Assembly (NCBI GenBank): GCA_907163375.1
Contig: CAJQUW010002197.1
Span: forward strand, 534,501-598,500
Source of the DNA: Prostheceraeus crozeri
Lineage: Eukaryota > Platyhelminthes > Polycladida > Euryleptidae
Length of the DNA: 64,000 nucleotides
Direction: 5' to 3'
Shown here piece by piece: positions 33,798 to 46,806 of the stretch. Each line of letters starts with the position of its first letter. The stretch's first letter is position 1. The notes under the pieces were generated by a model that was not told where the DNA came from, did not search any database, and saw nothing but the letters and a program-made list of their open reading frames with translations. The position numbers and the translations under genes are program-made.

Positions 33798-33860
33798 AGT
33801 TATCGGACTCTAGGATTCGACGAGACCGAAGGTCGAGACGAATCCTAGAGTGGGATAACT
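33798..33860. repeat. 63-bp palindrome with nested inner hairpin
   Basis: Arms 33798-33819 (AGTTATCGGACTCTAGGATTCG) and 33839-33860 are complementary except two positions. The 19-bp loop itself contains GACC-GAA-GGTC, so the whole could fold as one long stem. Confidence 0.8.
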
Positions 33861-34657
33861 ACTTTATTGCTTGACAGTGCGGCGGAGACGAATTGCAGGG
33901 TTTCAACTCGCTGTCATACTTTGACACTTAATTCAACCATTTAGAAAATACATGAAAAGGTCCAATCTATTCATCTTGTCAACACTGTCATTCAATCTGA
34001 AACAGAGCTACCGATAGAACGCTAAGTTAGCGTTCTCATAGCGTAAACCATTGATAATGATTTGATTTCCATGGCTCAAAATAGCAGTGCAATGACTTAA
34101 CAGTCGCTCCGTGATAGAGTTCTTGAAGTGAAAGCTGCCTTTGCGTAACCATAGCGTCGTTTAACCTTTGTAAATATCAATTGTTCTATTTCTATGTCCT
34201 GAAATTAACGTCTGCATACAACAAATACATTGCATACAACCACAGTGCGATAAGAAATTTTAGCAGCCATGTAACGATAAATTCTTAGATAGCATTGTTG
34301 CACGATAGGGCCATTTATATGACCGATATCAGTAGAATTGTAGATATTTAACGATAGAATATAATCGTTTATTCTACTAGTAGATTATCGTTTATTCTAC
34401 TTGGTGCATAGATCCATAGTAAAATATTGAAAACTATGATAAATTAGTAAATTAAACAAATTTTGATAATTTATCAACAATAAGTATCATACTATGATGA
34501 GTCATATCACATTGTCTCTTACTTCTCAAACTTGACATTGAATACACTGTTTGAGAAAGTTCCACTAAACATGTCTTTCATGTTGTCAACATTTGCAGTG
34601 TTAAACGCTTGAGTTTTATGAATTTCTATTCCCTTTAAGATATCGATCATATAAAAT

Positions 34658-34812
34658 TAGGATATCACACTGATTTCCGAAGATAAACGCTGCTTGAAAA
34701 TCTACTCGTATCATAAGCTATCTATTCTCCTCGCCTCCGGCTCGGAGAATAGATAGCTTATGATACTCGTAGATTCTCAGCATTCATCTACTGAAATCAG
34801 TGTGATATCCTA
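34658..34812. repeat. 155-bp palindrome
   Basis: Arms 34658-34730 and 34743-34812 are complementary. The inner part around CGTATCATAAGCTATCTATT-type sequence is perfect, the middle third mismatched, and the outer TAGGATATCACACTGATTTC perfect. The GC-rich loop (TCGCCTCCGGCT) is itself partly self-complementary, like the palindrome 0.8 kb upstream. Confidence 0.82.
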
Positions 34813-34971
34813 TACCTATCGTCCGTTGAGTAGTAAAGACTCTTACCTCATGTGAATGACTGCAACGTTCTATGCCGTTTTTGCGACCATCCATCATTCT
34901 GCAAAGGCCTTGAAGTTTTGTAAAAACATATGCTTTTATAATCAAATTCGTCATTCATCTATTCATTCAAA

Positions 34972-35330
34972 CATAGAAATCCAATTATTCACTTTGTTTT
35001 GAAACTGGAATGGACAATAGCGGTTTGCTGATGGTCATTTCAGTCTCTCATTTAGGATCAAGGTCAGTTTTGCTAGATCTTATGAGGAATCTAATTACTG
35101 AAGCATGCAACAGCTGTAGATTCTTGCCGCATGGCGATGTATTGCAAGTTATTTTGTCTTTATACACAGAGAAATGATAATACCTGTGAAGACAATACAC
35201 TGATAAGCTGTCGTTACCTTCCCATTGTCAACCACTTGAAGCCGTCATATTTGTCATGACAAACGCGTGTCCACGACGCACTATTGCTTTCGAGGTCCAT
35301 GTCCGCTCTACACCTTTTTCCATTCTAATT
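34972..35330 (-). mobile_element. MITE family A, copy 2 (inverted)
   Basis: It begins CATAGAAATCC in + orientation and matches the right part of copy 1 in inverse (CATGCGGCAAGAATCTACAG, then CCACTTGAAGCCGTCAT) and its left part (GTCATGACAAACGCGTGTCC). It lacks the 877-bp insert, so it shows the empty target. The far end is replaced by the short tandem repeat at 35318-35400, so the second terminus is not defined. Confidence 0.75.
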
Positions 35331-35400
35331 AAAAGTTGTTCCGTTCTATTTAAAGCCTGTTCCATTCAATTTAAAACATTCAGTTTAGAACGAGCTCTAT
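35318..35400. repeat. Short tandem repeat, about 21-bp unit, 3-4 copies
   Basis: Units of the type GTTCCATTCTATTTAAAGCC follow each other at 35318-35400 with several substitutions. It adjoins the end of MITE family A copy 2. Confidence 0.65.
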
Positions 35401-38400
35401 TCTACTACAAAAACAATATGACAGTCACCAACTGACCAATGTAACTAAATACCGTATTGCAAGTCTCTCTTATCTACAAAATCGGCGTAAAACCGTTGCT
35501 CATGATTGTAGTATTGCTCACATGCAATTAGATCACTTTTATCTCTCACTTCCCTATCCAATATAGTCTACATGTCGCTAAACCAATCTAAAGATTCTTA
35601 CTTTTGCTATTGTTCGATTTCTGAGAATGACTCATTTTATTCGATAATGTGAGGATATAGTTATCGAATGTGGCTGTCAAAGTTCAAGACTTACAATACG
35701 GTGTTACATTGGTGAATTGATGAACACTTTTAAAATAGAATGCTTCATTGTTAATTGTTTTTTATGATCCTCTTATTAGGAATGTCCATATTATTTTATT
35801 CATCAGATTCCATGTTGCACATGTATCATGAAATATTTCTTATGAATATTTCTTTTTCGTAATTTCTTATGATGACTCGCTCAACCCGCTCGTACAGAAA
35901 AAATCGCCGCACAGTGGTTCAATTTTCGATCTAAGATATTTTCCACTCTCTAGCTCAAACACACTTGTCATAACCGTCAGTATCTCTTAGAGTATAATAA
36001 TAGCGTTGGTCAGGATATTCATGATTGCAAATTGAGCGCATTAAATCGGTTTTGCATCAACACAATAAAAATGAATGAATGAAGAAATTACTGTCAATTT
36101 TTTGCCGCCGAACTTTTGAATCATGATAACTTCTGACAGAGGAGTTACAATAATCTGATGTTTCATGCGATTGAAGAATTTATCATTACAGATATTCCAT
36201 AACCTATTCATTAGTCAAAAGTAAGGATAATAATTTTACTTAATATAATTGAATAATAACTTTACTTATATAACCATCGCGTCAAAGTGCCATTTTTAGC
36301 GCCAGTCACGTTAAACAACGCGATTATTTTTTTCTTAAAGAAAGTTACTTTGCATTGCTATTGTAACCGCAATTCTTTGCCACATTCTCTGGGCGTTTTT
36401 TTAGTTTATTGATGGGAGTGGTCTTGTATTGATGAGAGGTGTTTTTTCGAAATGAGTTCATATGCTATTTTTTAACATGGTTGCTATTTTCATGGCGGTT
36501 CTGGTTAGAGAGGGGTGTTTATTAGAGAGTGGGCTTTTATTATAGAGAATACGATGCATGCATATGCACATAGAGTGCAGGTCTACATATAAAAAGATGA
36601 ATCGCTGCGTAGAAACTATTGTAAGTTACAGCTCGAATTTTTGAAAAAATGTATGAAATTCTATTTGAAGTGAAGAAATATTTTGAAAATTAATTTAAAG
36701 TTTTGAATCATGGTTTCGTAAGCATCCTATTCATGAAAGAAAGTGTATACCAATGACCTATAAGTGTGTTTTTGAGTTCAATACAACGTTGTTTAGCATC
36801 AGATCTTGTCATGTTATCAAGGTTGCAAAAAAATTGCCAGCCATGATAAACAACGTCCCTAAAACATCATGGTAGCACAAGTGTTCAGAGGATGTGAATA
36901 AAAATTATCCCGAAAGTCGGTGGCTCCGACCCAGTCTGGTTCCACCGTGTACGTCCTCAATCAAAGTATTTTTGTTCAGCATAAATGACATTCACTAAAT
37001 ATGAGCTATTTGGTTTGTTGATACTTATGTTAACTACGGAAAATGGAGAAATTATGATTTTTTATTTGATGGTATCATTAAGCGTAAAATCAACAGAAGA
37101 GGTTGTTAAGTTGATGAATCAAGCGAAAAGAAGGAAGGCAGAAGATGTAGCACACTGCGGACATACAATTTCACTCAATTTGAACTCTCGTGTCAATTCT
37201 CATTAGATTTAGATGCATAGAATGTTGTCTGACGAATGGAAGTCTTGTCCTCTTATAATCATTGGATGTAGAGATCATTAACTGATGCTTTTTTAAAGAT
37301 TCATGAAGATCTTATTCAAACTAGATCCTGTAATTGTTGTGAACGAAAAGATTTTCCTGACATGAAAAAGGATTAATACCTAGCTGAACTGAAAGACGTC
37401 AACAACTCATTCTTCACCCTTTGATGAATCTGAAAAAATTGCTACTTATTCTCTTTAAATAAATATTCAATTTAAATGAGACACTTAGGAAGTCTTCAAC
37501 CTGTTGGAGTAAGAATCAAAAAGATAAGAAATTGGTGAGGTGGTGATGTAATGGGCATGTTTAAATAGGTACGCAAAACGTTCGACATCCATTCAATTTA
37601 GACAAATCATAAGCAACTATTGTGCAACTAATAATACTAAGTATATGCGAAGCAATTTTGTCATGCGCATGAACCTTTTGATAATGGTCGCAATTGGGGA
37701 AACTTATTCGATCTCTTTCATTGTTTCATCAATAAGTATGCATGCAAATGCGCTCCTGTCCCCTCCAATTGACAGAAATTATTTTCTTAGATACGTTTAA
37801 TTGGGTTGGATCACCTAGATTCGTTTCATAATCAATTATTATACAATCATTATTCATCTACTTCGACATATGAGTCGAAGTTTGGTTACTGCAGCCTTGA
37901 CGTCTACCTACACGTAGGCCGAAAACTTAACGGTTAGGTACGGAAAATGTAAAACAAGTTCAACGAAATGTTCATTTAGAATAAGTCAGAAATAGTCAGG
38001 AAGATCATTTTGATGGGCAGTAAATTGATAGCGGTCGACCGACAACCTGTTCTCAACCAGGTGACACAGCTCACTCACAAAGAAGCTCGCTGTAACTTTT
38101 CATTCTAAAATTGCCATCGATTTTGAGATTGACGTAGTGACACTGGCTAATTTTTAAAGCATGTCAACCTTAGCGCGTTGGCGAAGAGGAATTTCACCAG
38201 TTTCTGATGTACGAATTGAGAAAAACTAGAATTATTCTTTGTAATTTGATAGAAAGCTACAGCTGTGATCCCGGAGCTCAACTCTGTGGGAATGGGTTTT
38301 GCATTCGTCTTAAACGATGTTTGCAGCACCCAAGCATGGCCTTAAATGCAGGACGAAGATTACAAAAAAGGATTCATAAAAACAATTTTAAACAGTCACT

Positions 38401-39096
38401 TTTCGGCAGATATTGTTTTTACTGATGTTAGAATTAGCATGTTTTCAATTTTGAATAAAGTTTTTTGCCTTGTATATAGTTTGGTCCGATGCTCAGTTTC
38501 CATCAACAAGCCTGGGGTGGGAAGGGTCTAATTGTGACATGTATGAGCTGTAACCCAGGGCCTTCTTTTTTCATGGATTTTCTGCTTGCGGTTGGATTTG
38601 ACTTTCTGTTTACTAATCCACGTCACTAGCCCCTGAGCCACGTAATCACCGTTTCTGTCATCTGATGGATTTGTTTGTGATCATTAAATCATTACACAAA
38701 GTGACCAATGAAATTATTGTGTCGAAAGAAAAGATAACTTTACAACATTCTAAACATGCAGAACCTGCAATATTGCCATGTAATCTCACGCGGTATCATT
38801 TGCTCGGCCACCAAACATCTTACTGACCGCACTACCAGCAGGTATAAATACCGACTGAGGTCAGGATTAACAGGTAGTCAAGTTCGCAAAACCCAAGGCT
38901 ATGATTGACAAACATCATTTATAAATCAACTGTCACTTCTTATGTGCTCGGCGATCACCGAATAGTCAACCAGGGAGTTGCCGTCAGGGACTATAATATT
39001 CACTGTTGTAACGGATGAAGTAATTTAGTACGATAATATTGAAGTAGCTTCCTTGTGGATTATCACTATTCTTTGGAAGTATTTTTCTTAGTTTCT
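35401..39096. other. Intronic stretch with one possible transposon remnant
   Basis: No gene is recognisable. At about 36380-36555, iterated G-rich lines (GGGTGTTTATTAGAGAGTGG, ending ATAGAGAATACGATG) resemble a degraded DNA-transposon end of the TACCGTATT type, but no boundaries or partner end can be set. Confidence 0.4.
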
Positions 39097-39555
39097 GCAG
39101 AGAACGAGGTCGAAAATGAGACTTTTCACAGAATAATATGCAATCTAGGATTACTGCGAATATGTGCAGTTACCGAGTTCCAGATTCATCGTTCACAGGA
39201 AAATAGTAGGTAAATCCAATTGGAAGCAGACTGAGGTTTTCGGTAAATATGAGATTTTCTACATTTTCTTCTATTCGGTAAATAAATTTAGTCCATAGCC
39301 ATGATATTTGTCATGGAAAGTCTTCAAGTCAAGAACTCAATACTCATGCACCCTTGCCTATGAAACTAAACACATTCAGATCTAGTAAGCATCTAGTAAG
39401 TTTTGGCCAAATATTTGCCACATTAAACCCCATTCTGGCATCCATCACCGATCCGAAGCATTATAGTAATACATACGTATGATTGAAAATTGCATAATGA
39501 CATTCCCTTGGCAAAAATTGTGATTCTATACTTAGTGCTTTTACTTATTCAAAGA
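39097..39555 (+). mobile_element. MITE family B, copy 2 (truncated)
   Basis: It matches copy 1 from GTTTCTGCAG...GAACGA through AAAATGAGACTTTTCACAGAA and, after diverged sequence, CATTCAGATCTAG, CCACATT...CATTCTGGCAT and the TACTTAGTGCTTTTACTTA region. The outermost end and the right TIR are missing. Confidence 0.65.
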
Positions 39556-41202
39556 AAGCAAAGAAAATTTCGCCAAAAATAGAAGTTTCTCGACTGTTCT
39601 TATGAAACAAATTTTATCACGTACTAATTCAAAAATTATTGCATTTTATTTCCATTGTTTGTAGCGAAATTGTTTAAGAAAAGTCAACCAATTTTGCTAA
39701 TCCATGGCAAGGAAACGGTTAAATATTGTGTCATACACTCGCATTTAACAATTCATCAATGTGATATTAGAAAACAAGATCTGAAAGACAGATTATCAGA
39801 TTAAAATTGAAAAAATCATATTGTTTCATCCCTTAAAACAATGCAGAATTAAGAGATGTTTCAATGAATACCCATGCTCAAATTATAAATGAGGGAAAAT
39901 ATTCACTATATCTTCACCAAATAAACGCTTGAATTTTGAATTCACAACGTGGTATTGAAGAGAGCATTCAGCTTTCATCGTACTAGATTGTTTAGAGATA
40001 GCGTTTAAACCCTTGATGTATTAGAGGTGCTATCCAATCGAACAGCGGATTTTCTGGAGTTCGGCCGTGCGCCGGACTTGAAAGAAAGCGCGATTGGTGA
40101 ATAATTATTTTTTGTAGACACCATGAAATTCTTTCATCGCTAAATATTTCATGACATGAATTTTATTGATCAATGTGCAGTAGTCTTTTGATTAGTTATT
40201 TAGAGCTTAATTCAGGAATGTATTCTACAATGTTTGTAATGTAGGAAGCAGAAATAAAGAGGTAAATAATATTCTTCTATTATGATGTGCTTTTACACTT
40301 CATATCTCATTAATTTCTTTGTTTAAATTTCAGAGTTAATGTCGGCAAAATATTTTGAGATCATAATCAGATAGCTGTCATTTACGTAAATTCCGGAAGC
40401 TAATGAATTTGATCAGTAAGCATTCGAAAGACAAGTATTGAGAAACGTGTTACTAAAAGAGGAACCAAAACATTTCCAACTAATTCAGGAATTAAATGCA
40501 TGGACTTGAGGTTGCCTTTGCTGGGAAAATGTGATGCCTGACTAGCAGACATTCATTTAGCTGAAGTTATCCCGAAATTCTAACTTCAAGTCAGCAGAGA
40601 ATACCAATGTGAATATCACTACATATTCTCGCATTTGCATGTTTTGACACACACATCTGATTGTCTTTTAGTATCATGGAAACTATTCTGATTAATGGGA
40701 TGCAGTAATTTATTTGTTCTGAAATTTCCATTGGGTACTTCCTCCAATTCTCTCACGTTAGGGAACAGCAATCTCCACAGATACCACTAAATAGCTATTC
40801 TCGTGCGTGTCTTTTGTAATCATTTCGAAAAACAGGATTAAGTTAGCAGATGCAAAATGAATTTCAATATCATAGAAAGCATTCAAGTGATATCCTACAA
40901 CCTAAATTGCATTCATTATGCTTCATGACTCCTTATAATTTGAGTAGATGTCTGGTCATACTTCTTCAGTCAGGTCCTGCTGGTCTAAAAAAAACCCGGT
41001 CCGGCGCATCTCTAATATATACATTAGACTTTTATGATGGAGTTACGCATGTCTGATGTTGGAGGACAGGGCAACTGTGGATGTTATGGTTTAATTGAAA
41101 ATCAATTATGCACAAAATGACGATCGAGTTATTTAATGAGCGGTGCTCTCATGAGCGCTACTCATATCTTGTCTTTTTTATTGGGTATGCACAATTCATT
41201 CA
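39556..41202. other. Intronic stretch without recognisable features
   Basis: A weak inverted repeat (CCAATCG / CGATTGG, near 40033 and 40090) encloses a GC-richer segment. Otherwise nothing is recognisable. Confidence 0.45.
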
Positions 41203-41440
41203 ATGTAAATGGAACAATTAAATATTGAGTTGCATCCTCAGTTGAAAAATGGGAACAGACCTGAATATATGCCATTTCATACAACATCAGGAATCATCAG
41301 CAGGCCTACATCAGCATCCCTCAATATCAAAATAACTCCGTTTTAAAGTTGTAGCCATGGCCGGGTCAACTTGAGATTTGAAATTAGCAAGTTAGTGAAT
41401 TTCGACGGACATTCATTAAAATCACTTTGAACACACTACT
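41203..41440. repeat. Interspersed repeat family D, copy 2
   Basis: It aligns with 7347-7590 over about 240 bp in the same orientation, including TTGAGTTGCATCCTCAGTTG and CATCAGGAATCATCAGCAGG. Confidence 0.72.
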
Positions 41441-41502
41441 GGCAAATCGCATTAGTTGAGTTTGTGCTCCTGCAATAATCAATGAATGCTGCTTTTTTGC
41501 AA

Positions 41503-41645
41503 ACAATGTAAATAGAATAATTAAATATTGACTTGCATCCTTAGTTGAAAAATAGGAACAGTGCTGAATAGCTGCCATTTCAGCCAATATGAGGAATGCC
41601 TGTCGAAATTTCACTAACTTGATAACTTCAAATCTCAAATTTACC
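41503..41645. repeat. Interspersed repeat family D, copy 3 (rearranged)
   Basis: It starts like the other copies (AACAATGTAAATAGAATAAT) but after about 100 bp turns into an inverted piece (TTTCACTAACTTGATAACTT), complementary to the AAGTTAGTGAA segment of copy 2. Confidence 0.6.
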
Positions 41646-41728
41646 CGAATCGTCGATAGACTGTAATGGAATAGTACGTCAGTCATCACCACATTAAACA
41701 AAATAAAGGAGTCAGCACTTAAATGTCA

Positions 41729-41802
41729 TCTGCGTCGACAGTGCATCGGCAAACGACTTGGGCAGCTGTCTCGAAGGTAGCGGGTTCGATCCATCTCAAG
41801 GC
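41729..41802 (+). repeat. tRNA-like sequence (probable SINE head)
   Basis: The stretch GCGGGTTCGATCC (41780-41792) is a perfect B box. An A-box-like GACAGTGCATCGG lies about 45 bp upstream. The cloverleaf is incomplete, so I do not call a tRNA gene. Confidence 0.4.
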
Positions 41803-42781
41803 CCGTCAATTAAAGTGTTGCTTAATTAATATAAAAGTTAATGAAATTCAAATATTGCTGAAACTTTCCATTAGCCACTGCTCCCCTTTTGCATGACTGA
41901 GCTGTTGTTGTTTGATGAGTGTGTTGTGTGCGTGTTAGCAAACGAAGAAGTAAGGTTATGGCTTGAAAAGAGGTAAAAGGGATGAAGGATGTGCTTGGGA
42001 AAGGATTTCAAACAGTTTGCAAGATATATGGCTTGATAGAGATACATACATCAGCCGCCATAAGATAATCGAAATCCATCCTTTTTCATCCCTAGAAGCC
42101 TCGACAGCTGGTCGCCTTTGTCTGGCGCTTCTCCTTTCTTGGAAGATGAGGTAGACAGAAAAATCCCACGCCCACATAGCGAAATACATTCTTCTATGGA
42201 TTCTGTAGAAGTATTGTTATTTTGATCTACATTCTACACTTCTAAGGAAAAGCACTATCGATGATCGTTTTCATCAATTTGACCTCCAAAATTTTAAAGG
42301 AAATGAAGAATCAATGATATTAGATGCATGTTGTGTTCACAACTGTTAAAGAAAACCGAGCAAAAGCAATTTATCGCTTGAATGGAAACAGGGCTATTTG
42401 TAAAACGCGCGCAAAAGTTGCATGTAGCTTGGTGAATAGTCATTCTCCCCATGAGCTGCTTGATTATTGCGAAAATCTGTTGCATTTTTTAGGCATCAAA
42501 AGAAAAAGTTCCAAACTATTTGATTTGATGGATTTAGACTGCTAAGTTGACGTTCAAGAAGTCAGATGACATGGCAGTCACATCATCTATTGATAAGATA
42601 TTGTTTGAAGACGTCAGCGCCATCGGTCGTATGACATGAGTTTTCGGATCAGTTTTATGACAAATATCCGTATGGTAGTTGTACCTAATATCCGCTAGTC
42701 AGATCTAAGATTTTTTAAGTTGCGGACGGCACCTGATTTTGAAGCCTTTGTAATTTATGTTTGAACTGACGTATTCTCAAG
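41803..42781. other. Intronic stretch without recognisable features
   Basis: Short open frames on both strands lack domains. Nothing is recognisable. Confidence 0.45.
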
Positions 42782-43195
42782 CAGAGACCTACCGAATATT
42801 CGGTTTGCCGAATATTTGACCAAAAGTTTAGGTTTCGGCCAAATTTGATTTGTCAGTTTTGGTTTCGGCAATTTATTGGCCGAAACTTCAGCTTCATAAT
42901 AATTCTTGCTTCAGTGCCATAATGATCATCCGCTTAATATCTGAAGAAATACGTGGCGCTCCATATGTAACCTTTACGTTCGGCAGATGCATGTAGGTAT
43001 TTATGAGGCCTATCATCAAGTGAATTTCATTCATTCCTCGTCTGAAATGCCGTTCACGAAGCTGATAGAGACCTAGAACCGTATTGCTGCAACTAATTTC
43101 TTACTGCTCTTGAATCTGAAACGCTGCAGCATTTCCTGAAGTGACGCATTATTCTGCCGTTTGACGTTGGAGAAATTAAATTGGTTCACTTGATT
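42782..43195. mobile_element. hAT-like transposon end (fragment)
   Basis: CAGAGACCTACCGAATATTC starts with the CAGAG typical of hAT termini and is followed by repeated CCGAATATT / GGCCGAAA motifs. Near 43130-43170 the minus strand reads NASLQEMLQRF, reminiscent of the region after the BED finger of hAT transposases. No second end or full transposase was found. The assignment is tentative. Confidence 0.45.
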
Positions 43196-43562
43196 CTGTA
43201 CCTGCCGTTGTCGAAAAAGAAAACCTGTATTATACAGTGTCGGCTTTCTATGGTTCAGACAATAGAAATCGGACCCTCAACAATAATAAAGGACCAGAAC
43301 CGACATGGACATTGAAAACAATAGAGCGCAGTTGACATGCTTCGCATGACCATGGTGCCTAAACGATGGCGACTTCCAGTGGTTGACAATAAATAGGAAG
43401 TCACTCGCAGCTTATCAGTGTATATCGTAAATATTCACGGTTCCTATCATTTCTCTTCAAACGTTAACACATTTTAAGAAAATAGCTTGCAATGAATCAC
43501 CTTGCGGCAAGAATCTACAAGTGTTACATGTTTCAGTGATTTGCTTCTTCTAACAATCGGCG

Positions 43563-43952
43563 CACAGAATCATATTATTTAACCGTGCAAGCTAATTCAA
43601 AACGATGGCACATGCAGGAACTTACTAAGTGGGCAGAAAGAAATTTTCAATACTTTACAGAGATAGGAAAAATAGTCGTGCGTCGCTTGCGGATTGCTGT
43701 GAATTCCTTCAAAATACTCCGATCGCCACGATTTCTTCAGATTCAAAGAATTCAGATCATTGCTAAAGAAAATGGCAGGCGCACGAAAAAACGTTCACAA
43801 ACTTCTCTGTAGAACTTGATATCGTCAGCGTCTCTTTGCTGTGTGATTCGGTTGATAGGTCACTGATGGCGTGTTTAATGTTGAACTGGCTGCTCATTGC
43901 TCGATTGCTATGGTATTATGTCAGCAGATTGTGCCATTTCATTAGCGCTACG
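43563..43952 (+). mobile_element. MITE, CACAGAATTAG family, 3'-truncated first unit of a tandem dimer
   Basis: It starts CACAGAATCATATTATTTAA and matches the 522-bp element through TTGTGCCATTTCATTAGC, but lacks the last roughly 70 bp and the right TIR. It is followed directly by a complete copy. It has no coding capacity. Confidence 0.78.
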
Positions 43953-44474
43953 CACAGAATTAGATTGTTTAATTGTGTCACTTTGCTAGAAGTGCAAACT
44001 GATTCAAAACTTTGGCACATGCAAGAACTTATTAAGTGGGCAAAAAGAAATTTTTAATACCTTGCAAAGATAGAAAAAATAGTCGTGCGTCGCTTGCGGA
44101 TTTCTCTGAATTCCTTCAAAATACTCCGATCGCCACGACTCCTTCAGATTCGAAGAATTCAGATCATTGCGCAAAAGTTTTCTCGATAATGGTGGGCCCT
44201 CCGATCATTTAAAAAAAAGTTACCAGGCGCAAGAAAAAACGTTCACAAACTTCTCTGTAGAACTTGACATCGACTGTGTCTCCTTGCTGTGTGATCCGGT
44301 TGATAACAGTTACTGAAACTTCGCACAATTTGGCGTGTTCAATGTTGAACTGGCTGCTCATTGTTCGATTGCTATGGTATTATGTCAGCAGATTGTGCCA
44401 TTTCATTAGCTTTACATGCTCCAATGCTTCCTTTCTAGTCAAACAGAAGAAGAGACGACCTGCCTAATTCTGTG
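43953..44474 (+). mobile_element. MITE, CACAGAATTAG family, complete second unit of a tandem dimer
   Basis: 522 bp from CACAGAATTAG to CTAATTCTGTG, the same length as the inverted copy at 32866-33387 and highly similar to it. The flanks gcgctacg and agttccac do not match, as expected if the dimer formed by recombination or by insertion plus deletion. Confidence 0.85.
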
Positions 44475-44516
44475 AGTTCCACTGACTTGAACAAGACGAA
44501 AAGTCGGATTTTTAAG

Positions 44517-46806
44517 GTCAAGATAATAGCAATTTAATAAATGGTGACGAAGAAAAGTGCACTGATCTTATCATCAAGTCCAGATCCAGTATCCAGGAAG
44601 TCAGGCTGCTGCGCTCCGATTGCGTACTTATTGTGGTGTGAGTGTTAGTAGAAGTGTCAGCAATAAAGTTGCACGTGTAAGTGCACCACTAAAAGCGGCT
44701 GCAAGATCTTTCCAATAAAGTTGATGACTTACTTCCGTTATTTGAATTGTCTTTTGTTTCATTCATTTTTTCGATTATGAAAATTTATTAATGAAAACTG
44801 ATAAATATTGGCTTTGTGACAGCCATAGAGTAGGTATATTAGGTAGAGTAGTAACTCAGCATTTATTAAATCCCCAATGTGTACACAGTTTGGATTTCAT
44901 TAAATGAACATGAGTCGAACCCAGTACCACCTGTAAGATAAGCAAATTTCTACACTTTTGGAGAAATCGGCACGAATCTGACTGATCATGATAGCAATAT
45001 AGAATAGGGAATAGTATTCCACAAATCCTCCATGTCATGTCAATTTGGAGAGGCAATATAGTTTTCTAGATTAGCAATTCGATGGGTTACCACTACAAAA
45101 AGCTCCGATTATTTTCTTAAGCGTGATCACATCGCAAACTGCCACTGAAAGAGCAAAGCATCATGATCAAAGAAGCCTATCATTATTAACTTTAAAAGAT
45201 GTCAATGGGTCCACATAGCTATTCAGATTCAAGAAATGACGTCTTGTGAATCATAAAATCATGCCGCTGAAGATTGAATTAAAAACGCGACATCTCAGCT
45301 AAGAAGCAGAATGAGATCTCAACTTTTCCTTGAAGACTTGCAGGGACTTGAATTATAATGCGGTTCATGAAATTTCACAGATTATCAGCTTGATTTCCGT
45401 TTAATCGATGCTTGTTAGCGAATATTTGTTACTTTTGATATCCAACTTGTTTCACACTACCTATAAAGGGGCTTCACGTCGGTAGTATATAAATTTGCAA
45501 AATTTTAGCTTTTCAAAAACTGCTTAAATAATTTTTTGGACCACGGGAACGTAATCTCCGTGCTGAATATTTTCATATAAAAATTTCACTGTATACAGAC
45601 ACTTTTTTGGGTCGACACTACCTATACTTTCTCTATTTGACATACTATCTTCAATAGTTTTCTAAGTGTCTTTTTGTCGAATTGCGAAGCAATCTAAATC
45701 TTGGAATGCAAATACTCAATACCTCATTATCCTCTTTCACACCTTCTTGCCTCCATGCATTATTATCCTTGCTGCTTCCCATTTGGAATTTTGATATTCG
45801 TAGGTTAGAATGTATAATTACTTCTCAGCTTGGACAATGCGAATACAAAATGTTGCCTTTGAAGCTCTCTACCACAGCTCATTCCGCCTCACAATGAGAG
45901 GTGCCTCGGGAATTCTCCGCATGATGGGAAGGAACGAATCTTTGGCGATAAATTGGCACCTGTGACTTTGTTCGTTGATTATTCAAGGCAAAGGCAGTTC
46001 AATCTTTCAAATTCATTGCTACTCTGAATACTGCTCGTTATTCCTAAATGCGTCTGATGTCTGATCAATTATGATTAAGAAGCGATTTCTGCCTTCTTCG
46101 ACAGCTGTCAGTTCAAAGTTAGCCCTTTTCTAATCAACCAGAAGTATTTTCATGGAAGACTGATTCGTCTCAATATTGGTTCGTGCGACATTTCCCGGTC
46201 ATCTCAGTAATACTTGCATTTTCAGCAGCAATTATGTTGCTTTTTAATCATGTTGACCCTCAAATCTGGACACAGACCGGTTTAGCCCAGTTTGTCTTTG
46301 CAGAGTGGGAACTGTGCTCGGGCAGTCGACTTCAAAGGTCTTTTCTTTGATATCCCTTAAACATCCGTCAACGGACGGCTCCAAGTATCTGCTAACATAA
46401 GTAGGAAATAAAATGGCGCTAATTGACTTGTAATTGGTGATTTAGCGCATAGATATCTGATGAATATGCGTGATGATATGACTGTTGCGTTGGAATGGGT
46501 GAAATTTGAAATTTTGGAGACGTATGATGATACCAATCACTGGATTCGATACATTAAACCAGATATGAATAGAAAAGACGAAATGGCATAATCGTGAAGC
46601 ACAATCTCCTGAGCTAATTTTTATTGCTTCATGACATTTTCAATTGAACGCGAATTAACTTTGTTGAGCTTCACATTATCTTAATTGTGATGTTTACGTA
46701 AAGGTTTCCGTAAGGATTTCTTCAGAGCACCTTACGATTAAGTTGGAAATTAAAACCAAATATCTGCAACTTTGCAGACATCGTGCATATCGAAAGTTAT
46801 TTAATG
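44517..46806. other. Intronic stretch without recognisable features
   Basis: No gene, tandem repeat or TIR pair is recognisable. Confidence 0.5.

Larger units (their letters stand above)
43261..44516 (+). mobile_element. MITE family A, copy 3, interrupted by a MITE dimer
   Basis: It starts AATAGAAATCGGAC, includes GACATGGACATTGAAAACAA and CTTCCAGTGGTTGACAATAA as in copy 1, breaks at about 43550, and resumes at about 44476 with TTCCACTGACTTGAACAAG to AAGTCGGATTTT. The interruption is the tandem pair of CACAGAATTAG elements at 43563-44474, and about 80 bp of family A sequence at the junction is lost. Confidence 0.7.

Noticed and set aside
43585-44467. Several short open frames of similar sequence, resembling a small gene family
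   Set aside because: They are the same stretch of a MITE repeated in the tandem dimer, with stops at different places.
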